Shown piece after piece: positions 34,125-42,276 of a DNA stretch of 64,000 nt. The position numbers and the translations under genes were made by a program. Source of the stretch: Seleniibacterium sp963677135 (GTDB lineage: Bacteria > Desulfobacterota > Desulfuromonadia > Desulfuromonadales > Geopsychrobacteraceae); assembly GCA_963677135.2 (NCBI GenBank), contig CAXXLS010000002.1, forward strand, positions 62,001 through 126,000. Direction: 5' to 3'. Below the pieces are notes generated by a model. It had not been told where the DNA came from, did not search any database, and saw only the letters and a program-made list of their open reading frames with translations. The stretch's first letter is position 1. Every line of letters begins with the position of its first letter.

Positions 34125-35204
34125 ATGGTGGAAGGTTTGACTATTGGCAGATACAGTGTTCCGTTCCCGGTGATTCAGGGAGGCATGGGAGTGCGCATTT
34201 CCGGGTATCGTCTGGCGGGCCACGTGGCTTTGAATGGTGGAATCGGAATCGTTGCCGCAGCGGGGCTGGCTCTGGCTGATGAAACGTACAACGGAAAAAA
34301 CTTCTTCGCCGCCGACCGTCATGGTCTGCTGGAGGAATTGCGCAAAGCCTACGAGATCGCGCCTGACGGTGTCATCGGTGTGAACTGCATGGTTGCAGTC
34401 AGCAATTACGATGAGGTGGTCAGGGCGGCCTGTGAAGGCGGCGCCAAACTGATTATCAGCGGTGCCGGGCTGCCCATGAATCTGCCCGGGCTGACCGAGG
34501 ACTATCCGGAAGTGGCCCTGGTTCCGATCGTCTCTTCGGTCAAGGCCGCCGAGCTGATCGCGAGGAAATGGCACAAAGCTTTCCAGCGTCTGCCTGATGC
34601 GGTCGTGGTCGAAGATCCTGACACCGCAGGGGGGCATCTGGGCGAAAAGGCCGAAAATATCGGCGACGGAAGTTACGATCAATACGCCACCGTCCGGGGC
34701 GTCAAGAGCTATTTCAGGGACAAGTGGAAACTCGATATTCCGGTGATCGCGGCGGGCGGTATCTGGGATCGCAAGGATCTGCAGTATGCCTTGGCCCACG
34801 GGGCCGACGGCGTTCAGATCGGAACCCGTTTCGTCGTCACCGAGGAATGCGATGCCGACGATGCTTTCAAGCAGGCCTACCTGGACTGCACCCGCGAGGA
34901 CATTGGCCTGATCATGAGTCCGGCCGGTCTGCCGGGGCGGGCGATCAGGAAAAATATCGAACAGGTGCGCCAGCGTGATGTCGATCTGAATGTTTTCTGC
35001 CCGTCCAACTGTCTGAAGAAATGTGCCTACAAGGCTTCCCGTGAGCGGTTCTGCATTGTCCATGCCCTCGACCGGGCCCAGCGGGGCGACACCGAGACCG
35101 GGTTGATCTTTTGCGGCAGCAACGCCTGGAAAGCAGACCGGATTTCAACGGTCAAGGAGATCTTTGAGGAGCTGTTTCCCGAAGCGGAACGTGCTGCCTG
35201 CTGA
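34125..35204 (+). CDS. Nitronate monooxygenase / FMN-dependent enoyl-reductase-like protein
   Basis: 359 residues. TIM-barrel flavoprotein of the 2-nitropropane dioxygenase family: PVIQGGMGVRISGYRLAG, VNCMVAVSNYDEVVRAA, IISGAGLPMNLPG, ED(P)DTAGGHLG and VIAAGGIWDR for FMN binding. The C-terminus has a Cys-containing segment (CPSNCLKKC) seen in anaerobe relatives. Members oxidise nitronates or act as FabK-like reductases; the exact role is open. Divergent from the two-component pair and closed by a terminator. Confidence 0.85.
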   Translation: MVEGLTIGRYSVPFPVIQGGMGVRISGYRLAGHVALNGGIGIVAAAGLALADETYNGKNFFAADRHGLLEELRKAYEIAPDGVIGVNCMVAVSNYDEVVRAACEGGAKLIISGAGLPMNLPGLTEDYPEVALVPIVSSVKAAELIARKWHKAFQRLPDAVVVEDPDTAGGHLGEKAENIGDGSYDQYATVRGVKSYFRDKWKLDIPVIAAGGIWDRKDLQYALAHGADGVQIGTRFVVTEECDADDAFKQAYLDCTREDIGLIMSPAGLPGRAIRKNIEQVRQRDVDLNVFCPSNCLKKCAYKASRERFCIVHALDRAQRGDTETGLIFCGSNAWKADRISTVKEIFEELFPEAERAAC

Positions 35205-35233
35205 AAGGTCCGCAATGATCGCGTTCAGGATAC

Positions 35234-35265
35234 AAAAAGCCCGGGGAATCATCTCCGGGCTTTTT
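35234..35265 (+). terminator. Rho-independent terminator after the nitronate monooxygenase gene
   Basis: AAAAAGCCCGG (35234-35244) pairs with CCGGGCTTTTT (35255-35265) and ends in a T-run. Confidence 0.85.
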
Positions 35266-35492
35266 GATTTTGAGGCCCGCCAGGGGTGGTAACCACCTGC
35301 TTTGTCGCGCTTCTTGTTTGCTGATCTTAAATATAGTGAAATCTGGATTTATTTTCGGTATTCTTGACAGCGGTTTGTCCGGCGCCATCCCGTGCCGCCG
35401 GAAAGACCGGCCCCAAGAACAGATCCGATGATCTGTTTCCGGTTTTTATCAGGTTCGGTGTCGTTTTCCATTGAACAACAGGGAGATTCCTG

Positions 35493-36218
35493 ATGACGAA
35501 CACGCTGTTTCGTATTGTTGCCTGCCTGGTTCTGCTGCTGTCTCTGCAGGCCCCGCTCCTGACGCCATCCGCCGGCGCCGGAGAAAAGGAAGAACGGATT
35601 CAGGCCCTGCAGGAGAAAATGGCCCAGCTCAAAGCCATGCTGGCTGAGCTCGAGGAACAGAAACTGCGGGAGCAGCCTCCCGAAGCGCCCCCCTGGCAGA
35701 CCGTCACCGCCCGCGGTGAGGAACGCCGCGCCTATTCCCAGTATGCCTATCTGCTTGCTCCGCAAATGCGCAGTGACATGCTTGACAGCGTGCTGCAGCA
35801 GCTGCATTTTATCGCCGCCCGGGATGCGATGACGGAGCGCGGAAACCTGTTTGTCGTTCCCGCCCTGTCCCGAAGCGGCGGCGCGCTGCTGCCGGTAGCC
35901 GGTTACAATCGCGACCTGGCCGCCAGTCTTTTGACCGGGGTCGGAATCCCTTCGGCAGTCGAAGGAGGCATCCTGGTGACCGGTGAGGCCCTTGGGGAAA
36001 CCCGCCAACCGGAGGCGCCCCTGTTGTTCATCGATCTGCGCGCCTGCGACCAGATCCTGCGGGCCCGAATTTTCGAACTGCTGCAGACGGTCCGCCTGTT
36101 TGGCGAAGACGGCAGTATTCACTCCTTTCTCTGGGAGCTGATCACCGCCGCCCGCCCCCAGGCTTTTCGCGTTCATCAGCAGCACCAGGTGACCTGGCTT
36201 GAAGCCGTCCCGGACTAA
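35493..36218 (+). CDS. Secreted hypothetical protein with N-terminal coiled coil
   Basis: 241 residues. Signal peptide about 1-28 (ending SAGAG), then a Glu/Lys/Leu heptad segment about 32-60 (IQALQEKMAQLKAMLAELEE) that should form a coiled coil, a Pro-rich linker, and an alpha/beta domain of about 170 residues. I do not recognise the family. Good Shine-Dalgarno (AGGGAGA). Located before the heme genes but separated by 147 bp, so no firm link. Confidence 0.65.
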   Translation: MTNTLFRIVACLVLLLSLQAPLLTPSAGAGEKEERIQALQEKMAQLKAMLAELEEQKLREQPPEAPPWQTVTARGEERRAYSQYAYLLAPQMRSDMLDSVLQQLHFIAARDAMTERGNLFVVPALSRSGGALLPVAGYNRDLAASLLTGVGIPSAVEGGILVTGEALGETRQPEAPLLFIDLRACDQILRARIFELLQTVRLFGEDGSIHSFLWELITAARPQAFRVHQQHQVTWLEAVPD

Positions 36219-36365
36219 GCTCTGAAGGCCGCCTGATTCGCGGTGGAGTTCTTGAGTGTCCAGGTCGACTGTAGTACTCTGACAAAACAGATCGGTTAAG
36301 TCTTTTTTTCTGGCCCGATTCACGACCGCCCGACGGCCGGTTTTTGCCTAAGCTCAGGAGACAAC

Positions 36366-37487
36366 ATGAGTTCTAAACAGGAAGAGTTCATCCCCAAATG
36401 GATCGCCTGGGAAAGCACCCAGCGCTGCAACCTGAATTGTGTCCACTGTCGCTGTTCGTCCGATATGGCGTCTTCGGCGGGGGATTTCAATACTGCGGAA
36501 GCGTTCAAGTTGATTGACGATATCTGCCAGGTGAGCAAGCCGGTCATGGTTCTCTCCGGTGGCGAACCCCTGCTGCGCGAGGATATCTTCGAGATCGCCG
36601 AGTATGGGACCCAAAAAGGGTTGCGGATGTGTATGGCGACCAACGGAACCCTTATCGACGACAGCGTCTGTGAAAAGATGAAAAAGGCGCAGATCAAGAT
36701 GGTCTCCCTGTCCCTCGACGGTTCGACCGCGGACATCCATGACAACTTCCGGAATTGCCCGGGGGCCTATGAGGGGGTGATTCGCGGGGCGGAAACCCTT
36801 CAGCGCAACGGGATTCCCTTCCTGATCAACTCGTCATTCACCAAGCGCAATCAGCATGATATCGCCGCCACTTTCCGGGTTGCCAAAAACCTGGGAGCCA
36901 CGGCCTGGTACATGTTCATGATCGTTCCCACCGGCCGCGGTGAAGAGATCATGAACGAACTGATTTCCCCGGAAGATTACGAAGAGATTCTGGCCTGGCA
37001 TTACGAGCAGGAAAAGCATGAGGATGACATTCTCATGCGGCCGACCTGCGCTCCTCACTATTACCGCATTGTTCCCCAGATGGCCAAGGCAGAAGGGGTC
37101 GATTTCAAGCGGCGCAGCCTGACCTTCTCGACCGGCGGCGGCAAGGGATGCATCGCCGCCCAGACCATCTGCCTGATCGACTGCTTCGGGAATCTCAAGC
37201 CCTGTTCCTACTTTCATTCGTCCGTCGGCAACGTCAAACAGGTTCCGTTCAAAGACCTCTGGTTCAACTCCAAGGTCTTCAACGATCTGCGTGATTTCAG
37301 CAAGTACCAGGGGAAATGCGGAGAGTGCGAATTCATTAACGTCTGCGGCGGTTGCCGGGCCCGGGCTGACGCGGTTTACGGCGACTATATGGCGGAGGAA
37401 CCCTTCTGCAGCTACATCCCGAGGCGGACTCTCAGGCGCATGGAAAAGGAGGCGGCCGAGAATGCAGCGAAGACAACGGGGTCATAA
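36366..37487 (+). CDS. Radical SAM/SPASM protein of the AhbC/AhbD (heme) family
   Basis: 373 residues. Radical SAM motif CNLNCVHC (about 24-31) and GGEPLL; the C-terminal SPASM region is rich in Cys (CLIDCFGNLKPC, CGECEFINVCGGCRARA) for auxiliary 4Fe-4S clusters. Internal signatures YMFMIVPTGRGEE and RPTCAPHYYRI resemble heme d1/heme b synthase-type enzymes that decarboxylate Fe-coproporphyrin (AhbD) or remove acetate groups (AhbC). Sits 196 bp before hemE and hemH, consistent with a heme role; the exact step is inferred. Confidence 0.8.
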   Translation: MSSKQEEFIPKWIAWESTQRCNLNCVHCRCSSDMASSAGDFNTAEAFKLIDDICQVSKPVMVLSGGEPLLREDIFEIAEYGTQKGLRMCMATNGTLIDDSVCEKMKKAQIKMVSLSLDGSTADIHDNFRNCPGAYEGVIRGAETLQRNGIPFLINSSFTKRNQHDIAATFRVAKNLGATAWYMFMIVPTGRGEEIMNELISPEDYEEILAWHYEQEKHEDDILMRPTCAPHYYRIVPQMAKAEGVDFKRRSLTFSTGGGKGCIAAQTICLIDCFGNLKPCSYFHSSVGNVKQVPFKDLWFNSKVFNDLRDFSKYQGKCGECEFINVCGGCRARADAVYGDYMAEEPFCSYIPRRTLRRMEKEAAENAAKTTGS

Positions 37488-37683
37488 GCCGTTTTCAACG
37501 CAGGGGCGCAGGGGGGGTAAGAATTTACAGAGAAGACTCTGATCTGGCCACAAAGGTACGAAGGCACAGATAAAAACGGGTTTTTCAAAGTCAAAAGCCA
37601 AGATCGTCTTTTGATTGTCTTGCACCTTTTGTGGTTTTATCGCTGATGACAAATATTTTTTCGAGCTGAGGAGGTCAAACTTC
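37488..37683. other. Intergenic region between radical SAM and hemE genes
   Basis: About 196 bp, less GC-rich than its neighbours, with short repeats (CACAAAGG, GAAGGCACAG) that look like degenerate dispersed-repeat DNA. No ORF, promoter or terminator could be supported. Confidence 0.35.
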
Positions 37684-38721
37684 ATGTCCAGTGACTACAA
37701 CTTTATCAAAGCCTGCTGGCGTCAACCGGTTGACCGGGTTCCTGTCTGGCTGATGCGCCAGGCCGGGCGCTATCTTCCCCAGTACAAGGCGGTTCGTGCC
37801 CAGGGGGGAGGGACCTTTCTTGATCTGTGCAAGGATCCGGCCCGGGCGGCGGAAGTGACCATTCAGCCCATCGATATCCTCGGCGCGGACGCGGCGATCC
37901 TGTTCTCCGATATCCTGACTCCCATCGAGCCGATGGGGTTGAAACTCGATTTCGTTCCCGGACCGGTATTCGAAAACCCGGTCCGTACCGCCGCGGATGT
38001 CGATGCCCTCGTGGTTCCCGAGGATATGGTCGAGGCGGTCCCCTATGTCCCCGAGATCATCAGACGCTTGCGGCTCGCCTTCGAAGGACGGGTTCCCCTG
38101 ATCGGTTTTGGCGGTGCGCCCTTTACCCTGGCCTGTTACATGGTCGAAGGGAAGGGGAGCAAGGATTTCGCCAGCCTCAAGCAGATGATGTACAGCGACC
38201 CCGGTCTTTACGACGCCCTGATGCGGAAGATCACCGAGATGGATCGGCGCTATCTGAACATGCAGATTGCCGCCGGCGCCCAGGCGATTCAGATTTTTGA
38301 TACCTGGGGAGGGCTGCTTGCCCCGCACGATTTCGAGCGCTACATTCTGCCCTATGTCAAGCAGCTGATTGACGGCCTTGACCGGGACGGTATACCGGTC
38401 ATCTATTTCGTCAAGAACGGAGGCACCATGCTTGACCTGGTCAAACAGGCCGGCAGTGACGTCATCGGTCTTGACTGGCATGTCAACCTGGGGAAAGCCC
38501 GGGATATTCTCGGCGACGACGTTGCGGTTCAGGGGAACCTCGACCCGACCGTTCTTTATGCCCCCAAAGAGCACATCGAGCGGGAAGTGCAGCGGATTCT
38601 CAACGAAAATGACGATCGGCCCGGGTTTATTTTCAATCTTGGTCACGGAATTCTGCCGACGGTGCCGCCCGAGAATGCCATCTTCATGGTTGACTGCGTC
38701 CATCGGCTCAGTCAGAAATGA
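37684..38721 (+). CDS. hemE: Uroporphyrinogen III decarboxylase
   Basis: 345 residues from the ATG at 37684 (AGGAGG upstream; the frame to 37615 lacks a start signal). Hallmarks: WLMRQAGRYLPQY near the N-terminus, GFGGAPFTLACYMVEGKGS, and GLDWHVNLGKAR. Converts uroporphyrinogen III to coproporphyrinogen III in the cytoplasm. Followed by hemH 69 bases on, same strand. Confidence 0.95.
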   Translation: MSSDYNFIKACWRQPVDRVPVWLMRQAGRYLPQYKAVRAQGGGTFLDLCKDPARAAEVTIQPIDILGADAAILFSDILTPIEPMGLKLDFVPGPVFENPVRTAADVDALVVPEDMVEAVPYVPEIIRRLRLAFEGRVPLIGFGGAPFTLACYMVEGKGSKDFASLKQMMYSDPGLYDALMRKITEMDRRYLNMQIAAGAQAIQIFDTWGGLLAPHDFERYILPYVKQLIDGLDRDGIPVIYFVKNGGTMLDLVKQAGSDVIGLDWHVNLGKARDILGDDVAVQGNLDPTVLYAPKEHIEREVQRILNENDDRPGFIFNLGHGILPTVPPENAIFMVDCVHRLSQK

Positions 38722-38790
38722 AACGATAACGTGTGTAACTGGGGGCCGTGCAGAATGGGCCCCCGGTTGCGTTGTTGAGGGATGATCATT

Positions 38791-39762
38791 ATGCCTGACT
38801 CCAAACCTGTTGCCCTGATCCTGCTGAATATGGGGGGGCCCGATTCTCTCGAGGCCGTGGAACCGTTTCTGTACAACCTGTTTTCCGACCGTGAGCTGAT
38901 CCAGCTGCCGGCCGGCAGCCTGCTGCAAAAGCCGTTCGCCAGGCTGATTTCCCATTTCAGGGCGAAAAAAGTTGTTGAAAATTATCGGGCCATCGGCGGG
39001 AAATCCCCCCTGCTGGAATGGACCCGGAAGCAGGCAGAGGGGATCGCCAACCTTCTCGGCGAGCGTTTCCGCCCCTTCGTCATCATGCGCTATTGGCGCC
39101 CGCGGGCCGAAGATGTGCTGACCCGGATCAAGGAGGAGGGGATTCAGACGGCGGTCGTTCTGTCCATGTACCCCCATTATACCGGGGCCACCACCGGCAG
39201 CAGCGTCAAGGATTTCCGGGCGGCGGTCGCCAGGGTCTACCCGGAGCTCGAATTTCAGCTGATCGAAGAGTGGTACGATTGGCCGGGCTACGTCGAGGCC
39301 CTGGCCAACCGGGTCAATGAAGGTCTGGATTCCTTTCACGACCTGATGCGGGACGATGTGCAGATCCTCTTTTCCGCCCACGCGCTGCCCCAGAAATTCA
39401 TCGATCGCGGCGACCCTTATCAGCAGCAGGTCGAGACAACCGTCGAACAGGTGATGCAGCGGGTCGGCTACTACGACTGGACCATCGCCTATCAGAGCCG
39501 CAGCGGGCCGGTCAAGTGGATGACGCCGGGCACCGACGAGGTGATTGACAAGCTGGCCGCTGTCGGGCACCGGGCGTTGCTCATGGTTCCCGTCTCCTTC
39601 GTATCCGATCATATCGAGACCCTGGAGGAGATCGACATCGAATACCGGGAGCGGGCCACCAGTCAGGGGATCAGCCATTTTCACCGGGCGCCATCCCTGA
39701 ATGATCACCCGGACTTTCTTGCCGGTATGGCCGCCCTGGTAAAAGAACGCATGTCCCTATGA
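38791..39762 (+). CDS. hemH: Ferrochelatase
   Basis: 323 residues from the ATG at 38791; the ATG at 38782 is too close to the ribosome site GAGG. Signatures: LLNMGGPDSLEAVEPFLYNLF, YRAIGGKSPL, LFSAHALPQKFIDRGDPY (the metal-site His) and FVSDHIETLEEIDIEYRE. It inserts ferrous iron into protoporphyrin IX or, in some lineages, coproporphyrin III; sequence reading alone does not settle which. Its stop overlaps the next small gene by 4 bp. Confidence 0.93.
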   Translation: MPDSKPVALILLNMGGPDSLEAVEPFLYNLFSDRELIQLPAGSLLQKPFARLISHFRAKKVVENYRAIGGKSPLLEWTRKQAEGIANLLGERFRPFVIMRYWRPRAEDVLTRIKEEGIQTAVVLSMYPHYTGATTGSSVKDFRAAVARVYPELEFQLIEEWYDWPGYVEALANRVNEGLDSFHDLMRDDVQILFSAHALPQKFIDRGDPYQQQVETTVEQVMQRVGYYDWTIAYQSRSGPVKWMTPGTDEVIDKLAAVGHRALLMVPVSFVSDHIETLEEIDIEYRERATSQGISHFHRAPSLNDHPDFLAGMAALVKERMSL

Positions 39763-39941
39763 AGGTGTGCCGTATCTGTCAGCAGGATTTTGATCCTGAC
39801 CAGCCGCCCGTCGCCCCGGATCAGCTGGCCGGACACATGCTCGCCGAGCAGGATTACGGCGATGCCGGAGAACTGTGCCTGGACTGTCTGGCCAGCCGGG
39901 GACGCCTGGCCATGATGTATCGTCCGGACTGTTTTGACTGA
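39759..39941 (+). CDS. Small Cys-rich protein coupled to hemH
   Basis: 60 residues. Starts in an ATGA overlap with the hemH stop, so it is translationally coupled. Two CxxC pairs (CRIC at 4-7 and CLDC at 40-43) suggest a zinc ribbon or Fe-S site; the middle is acidic and Pro-rich. No family recognised. Tight coupling hints at a link to heme synthesis. Confidence 0.65.
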   Translation: MKVCRICQQDFDPDQPPVAPDQLAGHMLAEQDYGDAGELCLDCLASRGRLAMMYRPDCFD

Positions 39942-40023
39942 AAAAGACCCGCATGGATATCCCCGTGCATGACGTCACCCATGGCCAGGCATACACATAA
40001 AGAACCCTGTTAGGCAGTGAGTT

Positions 40024-41643
40024 ATGTTTGTGAGTCGCGATGAATTAGCGTGGATGTTAAGGCGTATTTACGGCCAGAGAATCAGCCGGGACACCTTGCT
40101 CCGTAAATTCCAAAGTCATGGCATGACCAGCCTGTTCCCCTACTATCCCGGGACGGACGTGTTGTTTGATCGTCTCGATGACAAGACTGGCGTCGTCAAG
40201 AAACTCCTTCCTGCCCTTGAAGCCAGGATTAATAACAACATAGACGGTTTCGATTCTGTTGCCGAGAAAATCAGCTACCGTGATGTGGCACACCATCTGC
40301 TGCCGATCATCGAGGGCTCCCTGCGCCTGGAGGATTCTTCCGTGTTGGCCGAAGGGGCCCGCGTCAGCCTTCGACCCGATAGCCGCAGTATCCATGCTAA
40401 ACCGGGCAGCGAAGGATTTATCACCGAAAAGTCGGAAGGGATGTCCAGGGTCAGGTTTTACGCCATGACCGGGCGTTATGGGGTGGATGTTTTTTCTGCG
40501 GATATTCCGGATGACGACCTTCAGGTCCTGACCATGGCCAGCCTGCTCGAAGGGCATCAGGATCTGGCCAGTCTGGCTGAATACCTCTTTCACGATGCCA
40601 TGCTGAGGAGCATGCGGGCCAGTTTTGATGCCTCCGTCTATGCTTTTGCTGCGGATCTCGCTGTTCAATACCTGCTCGACAACGGTTTCCTGAAAAGGGA
40701 CGGTGCTGAGCTTGTCGGTGTTCTTGACCGGATTTTCCCGGCGCTCGCTCCCGGATTCGATCAAACCTATCGGAATCCCGGGTTGTTCAGTTCACCGACC
40801 TTGTCCTCTCCGCCATCCGAAAGAAAAGCCCACGTTCTGACCCTGGAGTTGACAACCGGGTGTGATTACAATAAATGTACCTTCTGCTCCGAGTACACTC
40901 ATCTGACGGCCGAGACCAAGTCGTTCGCCGCGTTTAGGGAGCATGTCGATCGCGTTGCGGAGTCGATCGGGGCTGAAAAATCCGGCATTCAGCGGTTGTT
41001 CATCGGCAGTGGAAACTCGTTGGGGGTTGACACCGAACGGCTGCTGAAGTGCCTGCATTATGCCCGTGACGTCTTCGATCCCCAGAAGATAACCCTGTAC
41101 GGCAGGACGGCGTCCATCCTTGAGAAGTCGGCCGACGAGTTGAAACGGCTCCGGGAGGCGGGGCTGACTCTGGTTTACTGGGGGCTGGAGAGCGGTTCCG
41201 ACGCGGTTCTGAATTACATCTGCAAGGGATGCACCCGCGCTGACATGATTGCCGCTGCCAAGAAACTGGCGGGTGCGGGCATCGAGGTGTCGGCGATGCT
41301 GATGCCAGGGGTGGGGGGGGTGAAATATTCCGAACAGCACGTTGCCGGCACCCTGGAACTGCTGCACAGCATTGACATCAAATACCTCACCTTGCTGGCC
41401 ATCAATCCTGCGGAGTCTTGCGAGTACGAAAGCAGGATGCGGTCAGAAACGGACAATCGCCACCTGACCCCTGACGAGGTCAACGCCCAGGTCTACAAGC
41501 TGCTGGAAGGGCTGGAACCCTCCAGCGTGCAGATCGGGATGTTCACCGAAGAAATCGATCAGGCCAGCAGTAACACCAAGCGCTTCAACTGCCAGTTTAC
41601 AGCGGCCAACAAGGAATTTCTGCTGCGAGAATTCTGGAACTGA
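40024..41643 (+). CDS. Radical SAM protein with unrecognised N-terminal domain
   Basis: 539 residues. The radical SAM core begins near residue 270: ELTTGCDYNKCTFCSEY has Cys280, 285 and 288 (CX4CX2C, a variant seen in a subgroup of oxygen-independent radical SAM enzymes), followed by IGSGNSLGVDTERL, YWGLESGSDAVLN and SAMLMPGVGG. The first 265 residues contain an N-terminal helical stretch and no fold I recognise. It follows the heme genes by 82 bp on the same strand. Product unknown. Confidence 0.75.
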   Translation: MFVSRDELAWMLRRIYGQRISRDTLLRKFQSHGMTSLFPYYPGTDVLFDRLDDKTGVVKKLLPALEARINNNIDGFDSVAEKISYRDVAHHLLPIIEGSLRLEDSSVLAEGARVSLRPDSRSIHAKPGSEGFITEKSEGMSRVRFYAMTGRYGVDVFSADIPDDDLQVLTMASLLEGHQDLASLAEYLFHDAMLRSMRASFDASVYAFAADLAVQYLLDNGFLKRDGAELVGVLDRIFPALAPGFDQTYRNPGLFSSPTLSSPPSERKAHVLTLELTTGCDYNKCTFCSEYTHLTAETKSFAAFREHVDRVAESIGAEKSGIQRLFIGSGNSLGVDTERLLKCLHYARDVFDPQKITLYGRTASILEKSADELKRLREAGLTLVYWGLESGSDAVLNYICKGCTRADMIAAAKKLAGAGIEVSAMLMPGVGGVKYSEQHVAGTLELLHSIDIKYLTLLAINPAESCEYESRMRSETDNRHLTPDEVNAQVYKLLEGLEPSSVQIGMFTEEIDQASSNTKRFNCQFTAANKEFLLREFWN

Positions 41644-41700
41644 GGAAAGACAGTTGGCAGCCAATCCGGGTGATCGCCCGCCACAGATGTGCATGTATTA

Positions 41701-41727
41701 AGGCTCTGGCCATCGCCAGGGCTTTTT
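41701..41727 (+). terminator. Probable terminator after the radical SAM gene
   Basis: GGCTCTGGC (41702-41710) pairs with GCCAGGGCT through G-T wobbles, with a CATC loop, and runs into TTTTTC. Confidence 0.6.
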
Positions 41728-41908
41728 CATTTCTTCGTCCGGAAAGTAGGCCGTTCTGAAACAAAAATCGCTGTCTCCTGAATTCGTCAGTGGCTTCCGT
41801 ATTGAAAAACTCAGAGATTTCGGTTCCTCTCGGGTTTTGCCGATTGAGATCAATGTTCTTGTTTTTCAAAGTCAACACCATTGGCAAATACAGGTCTGCA
41901 ACAATTGA

Positions 41909-41949
41909 GACCGGGGCAGAATGTCCCAGCGGGGCATTTTGCCCCGGTC
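41909..41949. promoter_or_regulatory. Palindrome upstream of sigma-54 promoter (candidate activator site)
   Basis: 41-bp near-perfect palindrome: GACCGGGGCA (41909-41918) and TGCCCCGGTC (41940-41949) at the ends, continuing inward with G-T mismatches only. Its centre is about 86 bp upstream of the predicted start of the small RNA, the normal place for a sigma-54 enhancer. It could instead be an RNA hairpin in read-through transcripts. Confidence 0.5.
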
Positions 41950-41988
41950 ATATTTGTCTTGACCCCTTGTTTTTTCGGCCTTAGCAGT

Positions 41989-42004
41989 TGGCACAGTGCC
42001 TGCA
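41989..42004 (+). promoter_or_regulatory. Sigma-54 promoter of the candidate small RNA
   Basis: TGGCACAGTGCCTGCA matches the RpoN consensus (TGGCAC-N5-YTGCW) at every invariant base with GG-N10-GC spacing. Predicted start near 42015. Confidence 0.75.
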
Positions 42005-42014
42005 TTCTTTTTCA

Positions 42015-42137
42015 GATATAACGCATTTCTGAGTACAGAACGTTACCTCCTTCGTTCAGCTCAGCTTACTTGGCGTACTGCTCAGCGCTGAGTAAACCTT
42101 AAAAAAATGGGGAATCAGCAGGGTTCCCCATTTTTTT
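42015..42137 (+). ncRNA. Candidate sigma-54-dependent small RNA (about 123 nt)
   Basis: Bounded by a sigma-54 promoter (41989-42004) and a strong terminator (AAAAAAATGGGGAA at 42101-42114 with TTCCCCATTTTTTT at 42124-42137). No credible ORF. The 5' part folds into a hairpin GAACG/CGTTC (42038-42042 and 42053-42057) whose loop exposes ACCTCCTT (42045-42052), complementary to Shine-Dalgarno sequences; a second hairpin is the palindrome CTCAGCGCTGAG (42081-42092). This is the architecture of a trans-acting regulatory RNA. Not matched to a known RNA family by eye. Confidence 0.7.
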
Positions 42138-42186
42138 GTCTAAATTCTCTCCGTGGCATTGTTTTTACTGAAGTGTCCGTAACTTC

Positions 42187-42235
42187 GGGGTAGGACCCCA
42201 CGCCTCCTGAAAGGTCGAAAGGCCGCTCAGGAAGC
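42187..42235. other. Short stem-loops downstream of fbp and the small RNA
   Basis: GGGGT-AGG-ACCCC (42187-42199) and a nested stem TCCTGA/TCAGGA (42205-42210 and 42227-42232) closing a GGTC-GAAA-GGCC hairpin. No T-run. Nothing else is seen in the gap between the small RNA terminator and fbp. Confidence 0.35.
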
Positions 42236-42276
42236 ATAACCTGAAAGCCGATTGATGGATCAAATCTGCGCAGCGG

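Noticed and set aside
41597..41887. 96-codon minus-strand open frame after the radical SAM gene
   Set aside because: It overlaps the radical SAM 3' end and a terminator, has no Shine-Dalgarno and no recognisable motif; kept as intergenic.
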